Shown piece after piece: positions 1 through 8,526 of a DNA stretch of 64,000 bases (position 1 is its first letter; every line of letters begins with the position of its first letter). The DNA is from Didymella arachidicola. Its lineage: Eukaryota > Ascomycota > Dothideomycetes > Pleosporales > Didymellaceae. Made by a program: the position numbers and the translations under genes. The stretch covers positions 434,001 through 498,000 of the forward strand of contig CM050000.1 in NCBI GenBank assembly GCA_016630955.3, given 5' to 3'. The notes below the pieces were generated by a model. That model searched no databases and was not told where the DNA came from. It saw nothing but the letters and a program-made list of their open reading frames with translations.

Positions 1-414
1 CGCGAGCTCAAGGCTCAATCAACTTTAATTCGTGAGCGCGTACGCCAGCATAAGAGCTCATCACCGACCTCTATTATAGAGGCGATTAATCAGCTTAGGA
101 AGGGGGCTGAGGTAATGATGCTCTCAGCTGAGCTGATGCGCGATCGGATTGCTAGCCTTGAAAGAGCCAACAAGGCAGCGTCAGCGCGTAGGCAGCGCAA
201 GAAAAAGCAACTACAGAAGCGAGGAGTCTTAACAAAGGGGCTTGGAGAGGATATGCTTGCTCAACGTGAGGCTGATCAGCAGATTGCTTGTAAAGAGCGT
301 CAAGGCAGAGAGCGATCAGGCCTCAGCCGCCAGGCTTTGGCGCGCTGCAAGAGGTGCAGGGAGACTGGGCATAACTCACGTACGTGCAAAAAAGAGACTG
401 TAGCTACTACTTAA
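1..414 (+). CDS. pogo/Fot1-like transposase, C-terminal part
   Basis: The frame is open from base 1 to the stop at 412-414 and encodes the last 137 residues of a transposase. It holds the basic linker that follows the DDE core and a C-terminal CCHC zinc knuckle of the form CKRCRETGHNSRTC. It aligns without gaps to the ends of the complete proteins at 30153-31805 and 57159-58811. No stop or frameshift is seen in the visible part. The catalytic core is outside the window, so activity cannot be judged. Confidence 0.85.
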   Translation, partial: RELKAQSTLIRERVRQHKSSSPTSIIEAINQLRKGAEVMMLSAELMRDRIASLERANKAASARRQRKKKQLQKRGVLTKGLGEDMLAQREADQQIACKERQGRERSGLSRQALARCKRCRETGHNSRTCKKETVATT

Positions 415-518
415 TCTATCCTATTAATTTCTATGTACTACACTATTGCGTTGTTAAGATATACCTGTGTAGGGGTGCGCAAAGTTGGTAGGGTGCGGCG
501 ATCGCTTATCCAACACGT
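1..518 (+). mobile_element. T1: pogo/Fot1-like element, 3' part only
   Basis: The right-hand part of a Tc1/mariner-type (pogo/Fot1) element; the left part lies before the window. The inverted terminus ends in ACGT at 518, followed by the TA target at 519-520. The subterminal sequence carries one core unit reading GTGCGGCGATCGCTT on the plus strand, related to but different from the units of T13. The body is close to T13 and T16. Confidence 0.85.
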
Positions 519-773
519 TATCACCTACAGCTCTTATCATGGTCGCTGCTGCGAGAGCAGGCGTCCAGTTATGTCCGACCGTAGCAAAGGTCACCCCGCT
601 TTAGCGCCAAAGCTCATTGATGCTTCAATGCACTCAGCTCGAAGTTCTCGGAGATTTTGCGATACCATCTTATTGTAAAAAATCGAAATATTTGATAGCA
701 CATCTTAAGTCTTTACAATAAGGTAGTATTATAGAGTTGTTAGTGTTATAGAGATCGATTAATAAGTACTATA
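519..773. other. spacer between T1 and T2, no gene seen
   Basis: The first 140 bases are of mixed composition without transposase similarity and could be a scrap of unique DNA. From about 660 the sequence is AT-rich and TpA-rich like the RIP-affected remnants elsewhere in the block. Confidence 0.4.
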
Positions 774-2621
774 ACGTGAGTGCATAGCGAGCGCGCCGGC
801 TAGGCGAGCGCGCCACCCCAACAAGCCGTTAGGCCTACCAATCTTTGAACCCTAATAGATCAACCACCTGACCTTGAATTGCTTTCAAAAGAAGAGAGAA
901 TCCAGCTAGCTCTAAAAGCAACTAAAGAGCCCCAAAAACTAAGCGTGCGACGCGCTGCTATTGTCTACAAAGTATCCCGAAGGTCAATTGACCGGCGACG
1001 CGCTGGAACGCGATCAACACGCGATACCCACCCCAAATCATCAAACCTTACTAAGGCAGAAGAGCAGACCCTTGTGAAGTACATAAGGAAGCTTGACCAG
1101 CAAGGATCTAGCCCAACGCTTCGTTGGGTTGAAGATATGGCTAATCAACTGCGCGCCGCACGCGACGCAGGCCCTGTTGGCCCGCGATGGGCCTTAAACT
1201 TTGTTAAACGCGAGCCTGGAGTCAAATCGCGTATGACTCGACAGAGGGATCGCCAGAGAGTCTTCTGCAGCGACCCAGCCGTCATTGGGCCCTGGTTTGA
1301 CCTGGTACAGAACGTTAAGGCCAAGTACAGTATCCTGGACGAAGATACGTACAACTTTGACGAGACTGGCTTCACAATGGGCATTGGAAACTAAGTTAAA
1401 GTAGTTACTGCATCAGAGAGACGTACTAAGCCTATTGGAGTCCAGCAGGGAGATCGTGAGTGGGTAACTTTGATCGCTGCGATCAACGCGATAGGCTGGG
1501 CAATCGCGCCCTACCTTACCTTCAAAGCGAAGCACCTTGACAAGGCTTGGTTCCTTAATTTGAAGTCCCAATGGCGCATTGGGGTAAGTGACAACGGCTG
1601 GACTACCAACGATATTGGTGTAGCCTGGCTTAGGCACTTTATCAAGCAGATTGAGGGCCGGAGGGCAGGTAGCTACGTGCTACTAATACTTGACGGCCAC
1701 GAGAGCCACAAGTCGCTTTCTTTCTAGGAGCTTTGCGAGGAGAACAAGATAATTACCCTCTGTATGCCTCCACACTCGTCACACATTCTTCAGCCGCTTG
1801 ACGTGGGTTGTTTTGCCCCCCCTAAAGCGAGCCTACAGCAAGGAGATCAGAGGCTTAGTATTAGACTACATTAGCAGAATTAACAAGAAAGCCTTTATTG
1901 CAACCTTTGCAAAGGTATTTAAGCAGACCTTTTTAGAGGCAAACATTACAGTAAGCTTTAAGGCAACTAGATTAGTGCCTAACAATCTATTAGTGGTGCT
2001 ATCAAAGCTTAATGTAAAGGTCCGCACGCTGACACCGCCGCTCCTAGGGGAGCTCCAATGGAACCCTAAGACACACACCAACGCCAACGAGATCTAGGCT
2101 TAATCAACGCTGCTTCGCGATCGTATTTAAAAGCACTAAAGATCGTCACCTACTTCGATGGTTGAGATTGTTGATCAGCTGCAGAGAGGCACGGCAATGC
2201 TGCTGCATGGGCAGACGTTGTTGGCAGCCAGAGTGCTGCAGCTTAAAGCGTCAAATAAAGCAGCCTCTAAGCGCAAGTCACGGAAAAGAAAGCGTATTCA
2301 GAAGGGTAGAGACCTGTCAAAAGAAGACGCAGAGGAGTTAATAGCCCAATACGATGTTGAGGCGCAGGTTGAAGGGGAGAGTCGTAAGGGTAGGGTTCGA
2401 ACAGGTACAGGCAAGAGGGGTAAAGGGCACTGTAGGCTCTGCAGAGAGACTGGTTATAATTCGCGCACGTGTAAGAAAGATATAGTAGAGGTTAGCGATT
2501 AATATTCTGTACTCTAAACTACAGTACAGCGTTGTAGTGTTGTACTGTTGCAGTTTGTAAGCCTAACAGCTTATTAGAGTAGCGCGCTTGCCTAGCTAGC
2601 GCGCTTACTATGTACTTACGT
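774..2621 (+). mobile_element. T2: pogo/Fot1-like element, RIP-damaged
   Basis: A 1848-bp element flanked by TA (772-773 and 2622-2623). The left end begins ACGTGAGTGCATA and then carries two GCGAGCGCGCC units 17 bp apart. The right end has the mirrored pair with a few transitions. The body belongs with T5 and T11, but its core unit differs from theirs (GCGAGTCGGCC). Confidence 0.9.
855..2502 (+). pseudogene. transposase pseudogene of T2
   Basis: This is the T11 transposase in broken form. The expected start codon is ATA instead of ATG at 855. In-frame stops match CAA or CAG codons in T11 (TAA at 1392, TAG at 1725, TAG at 2095), which are C-to-T changes in CpA context. An extra C in a C run near 1815 shifts the frame. 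The first DDE aspartate (YNFDETGF) and the DGHESH motif are still readable. The zinc knuckle has lost its histidine (GYN instead of GHN). It cannot encode a working enzyme. Confidence 0.9.
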
Positions 2622-2664
2622 TATGTTTAATATATCATATTAAGTTAAGCTAGAGCTTAGGCTA

Positions 2665-3751
2665 ACGTACATCACATGCGAGCGGAACACATAGGCGAGC
2701 GGAACACTTTTGCCAAGACCACACCAAAACACCAACCTCTACTAATGCCTCCACAAAAACAACAGAGAGACGCGTTAAAAGAAGCTCAGGTACAGCTTGC
2801 GATCCAAGCTCTTAAACAAGACCTAAAACTCTCCCTACGACGCGCTGCAGCTATCTACAGAGTGCCCTTAACCACGCTACATCATCGACGCGCCGGACGA
2901 CCTTCACGCGTTGATACCATGGCCAACTCACGGAATCTGACCAATACTGAGGAGCAGGTGATTGTTACGCATATACTTGAGCTGTCTAAGCAAGGACGGC
3001 CTCCCCGGCTTGCAGATGTGACTGATATCGCCAATTCTTTGCGGAAAGAGCGCGGTTTGGCCCCTGTTGGCTCAAACTGGGCCAGCACGTTCGTTTCGCG
3101 TCAGGAGGAGCTCAAAGTGGTGTTTAATCGCAAGTATGACTACAAGCGAGTCCTTTGTGAGGATCCTGAGGTTATACAGGGCTGGTTCAACCTTGTAGCC
3201 AATACCAAAGCCAAGTATAGCATCTAGGACGACGACACGTACAGCTTCGATAAGACAGGCTTCATGATGGGCCAGATAAGCCTAGGAGCAGTCGTCACAG
3301 CTTCAGAGAACCATAGACGGGCAAAGGCAGTCCAGCCAGGCAATCGCGAGTAGGTAACGGCCATCTAGGGCATTAATGCCACAGGGTGGGCAATCCTGCC
3401 CTACATCATCTTTAAAGCCCGCCGCCACTAGTCTAACTAGTACAAAAACAATAACCTACCTTAGGATTAGACTATTGCTATCTCTAAGAACAGCTAGACT
3501 ACTAATAAGCTTAGTTTTAACTAGTTAAAGCACTTTAACAGGTATATAAAGACGCGTACTGTTAGTACCTACTATATACTAATTATTAATAGTTACAGGA
3601 GCTACAACTCTATAGAATCTAAGGAATACTATAAGGATTATAATATTATAGGTCTATACATGCCTCTATACTTATTGCACCTTCTATAGCTACTTAACGT
3701 AGGTTGTTTTAGCCCTATAAAGAAGGTGTATAGAGATAAGATTAATTAGTT
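2665..3751 (+). mobile_element. T3: pogo/Fot1-like element, 3' end cut off by T4
   Basis: The left end begins at 2665 after TA, with two GCGAGCGGAAC units 17 bp apart. The body runs to 3751, where T4 is inserted at a TA. No clear continuation of T3 is recognisable beyond T4. From 2709 to about 3565 the body is identical by eye to T15, including all stop codons, but its outer 44 bp differ. Confidence 0.85.
2745..3751 (+). pseudogene. transposase pseudogene of T3, truncated
   Basis: ATG at 2745 opens 161 codons encoding the N-terminal helix-turn-helix DNA-binding region and the start of the DDE domain; TAG at 3225 then ends the frame. Beyond it the sequence is dense in TAG and TAA codons with T and A replacing C and G. 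The first catalytic block reads YSFDKTGF instead of YNFDETGF. The 3' third is missing. Confidence 0.88.
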
Positions 3752-3889
3752 TAACGTGGTTCATAAGCGAGCGAGCACCCCAAGCGAGCGAGCACCCCAA
3801 GCGAGCGAGCACCCTAACACCAACGCGTTAATGTTAACGTATTATCACGCACTTTTATCGCAGTTAATAATGTATTGTAATATACCAAA

Positions 3890-5550
3890 TTAATCGCCAG
3901 AATCGCTACTATCGCTTGCACTACTAATCTCAACTGCGCAGGTATGGGCGTTGTGCCCAGTTCCCTTGCAACGCCCGCACTGCCTCTCCTTCCGCACCTT
4001 CTTTGACGCACTCTCCCCATCACCATGGCTGCTACCTGCCCGTTCAGCTAATAACTCTCGCATCTTACGTATTGTAAGAGACTTATCTGTCCGTATATAT
4101 CGTCGCTTGCGGCTCTTACGCTTGTTTGATTCGTCCAGACTCTGTTGAAGGGTAGCCATTTGCTCCATCATTAGGCTCATCTTGTGCGCCATTTGCTGAG
4201 CCCCCTTACTCAACTGCGCAACCTTCTTGTCAAGAGAGTTTGCAGAAGAACCACGGCGCTCTCTTACTCTCTTTCGAATAAGAGTACTTTGAGCCTCAAT
4301 TTCGCGCGCGTTGTGTGGTGTCTGCGCCTCCCAGGTACCCTCCCGCTGTGGTGATTGTGCAGGCGTCTGTAGTACCACATCAAGCTTTAATAGCACGACC
4401 TGTGGGTTGTGTAGGCCTAGACCAGCGCCTCTAAAACCAGCTTGAATATTCTCCTTTGTAATAGACTGCTTAAGAGCAGTTTTAAAGGCTGGTAGGAAGC
4501 GCTCTTTGCTAATATAGTTGGTGCGGTTGCGTGCCAAGCCTGAAACAATGTCACCATACCGACGCTTTAATGGCGAAAAGCAGGCAACGTTAAGAGGCTG
4601 CAATAGGTGCGATAAGTGTGCCGGCATGTAGAGAAGGATAATATTCTTCTCCTTGCAAAAATCTTGGAATTCCACAGAGCAGTGGCTCTCGTGGCCGTCG
4701 ATAATGAGCAGTCGGTACCTACCTACAGTGCTGCTCTTTGTATGGGTATCGAAGTGCTCCAACCAGGCAAGGGCAAGCTAATTGTTGGTCTAGCTATTAG
4801 GGCTAGTTTCAAGAATCCAGTTATCAGGTAGGTCCTCTAACCAGGCGTCGATTTTAACCTTACCCGCAAAGATAACAAAGGGTGGTATCCAGCGACCTAA
4901 CGCGCCCACGCCCTAGATCACAGTAACCTGCTCACGGTTGCCTGGCTGTATCTGCTTCTTTTTGCCGTATCCCTCTGAGCCCGTGATAACTAACTGTGAT
5001 AGAATCTTGCCTATTATAAAGCCAGTTTCATCAAAGTCGTATATATCATCGTCTATAATACCCCACTTCTGCTTTGTTGCCTTAACTAGATCGAACCAGC
5101 GCTGGATAGCTGCTGGGTCCTCGCAGGCAGCTCGCTGGTAATCGTAGGGACGGCTCCAGCGCTTACGGAGCTTAGGAGTCCGCTTAATAAAGTTATCAAC
5201 CCAGTTCTTGCCAGTAGGGTCACCCCCCCCCCCCCCCCCCCCCGCTCGCGCAGTAGTTTATCAGCCATAGCTCGAACGTCAAGCTTCCCAGGCGAAAACC
5301 CTCGCGCGTCCTCTTCAAGAACACGCTAAACTATAGCCTCCTCTTCTAGCTTGGTCAGGCGCTTTGAGTTGGCTTCGCAGTCGCGTCGGGCGGGTCTTTC
5401 AGCGCGTTGGTATAACAAGGTCGTTCGGGGGACGCTATATATCACTGCAGCGCGTTTCACACTTTCAACGCGTTGCGATTTAATGTTAAAAAGAGCAAGT
5501 TAAATATCTAATTCATTGCGAGGTAACTAAGAGCTGCGTTGTTGAGACAT
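3890..5550 (-). pseudogene. transposase pseudogene of T4
   Basis: Reads leftward from an ATG at 5550. The last 290 residues (3890-4762) are open and hold DGHESH, the region of the third catalytic residue and the zinc knuckle CGRCKGTGHNAHTC. The third aspartate is replaced (LQPLNVACF). Upstream, stop codons and a run of 21 C residues at 5223-5243 break the frame. Compared with T12, the run replaces an ordinary Val-Gly-Gly coding stretch. Confidence 0.85.
5223..5243 (+). repeat. homopolymer of 21 C
   Basis: An uninterrupted run of 21 C lies inside the T4 transposase pseudogene, where related copies have a mixed GTGGTGAC-like sequence (minus strand). It is either slippage expansion in dead DNA or a sequencing or assembly artefact. 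Confidence 0.9.
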
Positions 5551-5633
5551 ATCGTGTTGTTGTGCTGAGGCTAACACTTTGGTGGGGAGGTGTCCGCTCG
5601 CTTGGGGTGTCCGCTCGCTTGTGAACCACGTTA

Positions 5634-6216
5634 TACTTGTTTCGAATTAGAGTTAATTGCAACTTGAATTTATTTTCGTTCTTTAGGGTTTAGAACTGCT
5701 AGGGCTTATTATTAGTAGGGAGTAGTAGTAATAGAGTCTGCAGCTTTATATTAAGGTTTAATATAACCTATTATAGGTTAAAAGGGACTAATCTAGCCCC
5801 TTAGTACCCTCTCTAGATACTACTAAAGGTAATAGTTGTATTATATACAGCTTTAAGGTATACTAGGAACGCCTACTTATCTATATAGTTAATCTAGTTG
5901 CGTAAGTGCCTAGTAACCTTATACCTGTACTCCTACTTTAAAGGGGCAAAACAACCTATGTTAAGTAGCTGCAAGAGGTATAATAAGTGCGTAGGTATTA
6001 TAAAAGTTACAATATTGTTCTTTCTATAGTATTAGGTAAATACTACTACCTAGTAGCTCTTATAGCCGTCTACAAGTGGCAAACAGTAGGTTCTATAGGT
6101 ACGCTTCTTAGTATGCCTATTAAAGTGCTTTAACTAGTTAAGACTAAGCCTATTATTAGTTTAGCAGTTCTTAGAGACTCTAATTATCTAGTCGTATAGT
6201 ATTATAGATAAAGATA
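5634..6216 (-). pseudogene. heavily RIP-degraded transposase remnant
   Basis: AT-rich, TpA-rich DNA without usable frames. Between about 5940 and 6190 the minus strand still resembles the transposase segment around DGHESH to LQPLDVGCFAPLK, with most C and G of the codons turned into T and A. The first 150 bases have no recognisable counterpart. The relic is cut on the right by T5. Confidence 0.65.
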
Positions 6217-6337
6217 TAACGTAAGTGCATAGCGAGTCGGCCAGCTAGGCGAGTCGGCCACCCTAACAACCTATTAGGCCTACTAACTACAATTACTCAA
6301 CACAACAACATTATATTGCAACCTGCAGTAGATATGA

Positions 6338-7984
6338 TTAATCGCTAACGTCTACTACATATTTCTTACATGTGCGCAAGTTGTGCCCAGTCTCTCCGCA
6401 GCGCTTACAATGCCTTTTGCCCCTCTTACCTGCGCCTGTTCGAGCACTACTCTCACGAGTCTCCCCCTCAACCTGCGCCCCAACGTCGCATTGGGCTATC
6501 AAATCCTCTGCCTCTTCCTTTGACAGGTCTCCACCCTTCTGAATTCGCTTCCTTTTGCGCGATTTGCGCTCAGAAGCAGCCTTGTTTGACGCTTCAAGCT
6601 GCAGCATTCGGGCTGCTAATAACGTCTGCCCATGCAGCAGCATTGCAGTGACTCTCTGCAGCTAATTAACAATCTCCACCATCGGAGTTGGTGATGATCC
6701 TTGGTGCCTTTAAATGCGATCGCGAAGTAACGTCAATCGAGCCTCTATCTCATTGGCGTTGGTGGGTGTCTTAGGGTTCTATTGGGCCCCCCTAGAGAGA
6801 GGCGGTGTTGGCGTGCGACGCTTCACATTAAGCTTTGATAGTACCACTAATAGATTATTAGGCACTAAGCCGGTTGCTTTAAAGCTTGATATGATGTTTG
6901 CCTTTAAAAACGCCTTATCAAATACCTTCCTAAGGGTCGCGATGAAGGCTTTTTTGTCAATCTAGCCAATATGGTCCAGCGCCAAGACTCTGATCTCCTT
7001 GCTGTACGCCCGCTTCAACGGGGCAAAACAACCTACGTCAAGTGGCTGCAGGATGTGAGATGAGTGTGGAGGCATACACAGGGTAATTGTCTTGTTCTCC
7101 TCGCAGATTTTTTGGAAGGCAAGTGACTTATGGCTCTCGTGGCCATCAAGTATTAGCAGCACGTGGCTACCCACCCTTCGGCCCTTGATCTGCTCAACAA
7201 AGTGCCTTAACCAGGCTACTCTAATGTCGTTTGTAGTCCAGCCGTTGCTGCTGACCCTAATGCGCCATTAGGGCTTTAAATTAGGGTACTAGGACACGTC
7301 GTGGTTCTTTGCTTTAAAGATGAGATAGGGTGCGATTGCCCAGCCCATCGCGTTGTATGCAGCGATCAGAGTCACCCACTCACGATCTCCCTACTGGACC
7401 CCAATGGGCTTAGAGCGTCTTTCTGATGCAGTGACTACTTTGACGCGATTTCCGATGCCCATAGTGAAGCCAGTCTCGTCAAAGTTGTAGGTATCGTTGT
7501 CCAGAATGCCATACTTGGCCTTAACGTTCCGCACTAGGTTAAACTAGGGCCTAATAACCCCCTAGTCGCTGCAGAAGACCCTCTAGCGATCCCTCTGTTA
7601 AGTTATACGCGATTAGAGTTTAGGTTCGCGTTTAACAAAGTTTAACGCCTATTGAGGGCCAACAGGCTTCGCGTTGCGTGTAGCGCGCAGTCGATTAGCC
7701 ATATCTTCAACGCAATAGAGCGTTGGGGCTCTGCCTTGCTAATTAAGGTTCTTGATATGCTGCACAAGCGTTCTCTCTTCTGTCTTATCAAGCGCTGATG
7801 ATTTGGGCTGGGTATCGCGTGTTGACTGCTTCTCAGCGCGTCGGTCTTGAAGTGTTGATCTTGGCACGTTATAGACAACAGCAGCGCGTCGCACGCTTAG
7901 TTCTTGAGGTTTCTTAATTGCTTGAAGTGCAAGCTTGATTCTGTCTTCTTTTGAGAGCGATTTAAGGTCGGGTGGTTGATCCAT
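6338..7984 (-). pseudogene. transposase pseudogene of T5
   Basis: ATG at 7984 opens 81 codons of the N-terminal helix-turn-helix region before the first stop near 7741. The remaining frame has scattered stops, most explained by C-to-T or G-to-A changes. FDETGF, DGHESH and LQPLDVGCFAPLK are all still readable, as is the terminal zinc knuckle CKRCGETGHNLRTC. GypA sits just upstream of the start codon. Confidence 0.88.
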
Positions 7985-8121
7985 TGTGGTTTGAAGGTTG
8001 GTAGGCCCGTGTTACGATCACAGGAGAAGGGAAGCCACAAGTAGACGAACGGACTCTACTGCAGTAGTGCGGGGTGACGCATATGTGTCCCACAAGTCAC
8101 GTGACTGGTATCCCGCCAAGC

Positions 8122-8229
8122 ACAGGTATCCCGGAGACCACAGGTATCCCGGAGACCACAGGTATCCCGGAGACCACAGGTATCCCGGAGACCACAGGTA
8201 TCCCGGAGACCACAGGTATCCCGGAGACT
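8122..8229 (+). repeat. 18-bp minisatellite in U3 of GypA
   Basis: Six tandem copies of ACAGGTATCCCGGAGACC, the last with one change. Each unit has a CGG triplet on both strands (CCGG), spaced 18 bp apart. It lies just upstream of the TATA box, so it is well placed as an enhancer-like array. The same array recurs at 14851-14958 in the 3' LTR. Confidence 0.95.
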
Positions 8230-8254
8230 ACAGGTACTCAGGATACAGGAATAG

Positions 8255-8296
8255 TATATAGTACGTAGGAACACAACTCTTACAGTTCGTGTTCAA
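8255..8296 (+). promoter_or_regulatory. GypA TATA box and probable transcript 5' end
   Basis: TATATA at 8255-8260 is followed 34 bases after its first T by GTGTTCAA (8289-8296). That octamer is the exact reverse complement of the primer-binding octamer at 8512-8519. The spacing suits a transcript starting at or just before 8289. Confidence 0.6.
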
Positions 8297-8511
8297 CCTA
8301 GTCAATCAAGTTTGTCTTTGGATCTCAACCAACCTTCGAGCTAGACAGTCTACTCTGTACTACTCATCGTTACCCCTGCCTTCGAGACTGACAGATCATA
8401 TCTGCACACCTCATTGCAACTCCACCCTTCGTGTCCCTGTTACCGTACTTATCCCTGAGAACCAACAGAACTAGTGCTTACGAGCTTTGCTTAAAGTACG
8501 ACTTCAACATT

Positions 8512-8519
8512 TTGAACAC
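8512..8519 (+). promoter_or_regulatory. GypA primer-binding site, self-priming type
   Basis: TTGAACAC begins 3 bases after the 5' LTR, where a Ty3/Gypsy primer site is expected. It complements GTGTTCAA at 8289-8296, the likely start of the element's own RNA, as in the Tf1/sushi group, where the transcript primes itself. The gag ATG follows only 8 bases later. Confidence 0.55.
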
Positions 8520-8526
8520 CCCCAAG

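Larger units (their letters stand above)
3754..5631 (-). mobile_element. T4: pogo/Fot1-like element inserted in T3
   Basis: A 1878-bp element between TA at 3752-3753 and TA at 5632-5633. The left end (3' of the transposase) carries three units reading GCGAGCGAGCACCCC. The right end carries two units reading GCGAGCGGACACCCC when viewed outward-in. So the two ends differ both in unit number and in core sequence. Confidence 0.9.
8010..8509 (+). repeat. GypA 5' LTR
   Basis: 500 bp, starting TGTTACGATCACAGG and ending CTTCAACA. It contains the palindrome TCACGTGA at 8097-8104, a minisatellite, a TATA box at 8255-8260 and a 3' half closely similar to the GypB LTR. The U3 part differs from GypB. 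Confidence 0.97.

Noticed and set aside
8122..8229. CRISPR-like array
   Set aside because: Head-to-tail units without spacers, in a fungal LTR.
7998..8274. Open frames on both strands across the GypA minisatellite encoding TGIPET, YPGDHR or DTCGLR peptide repeats
   Set aside because: An 18-bp repeat without stops keeps all frames open; the ORFs are confined to the LTR and recur only because the LTR does.
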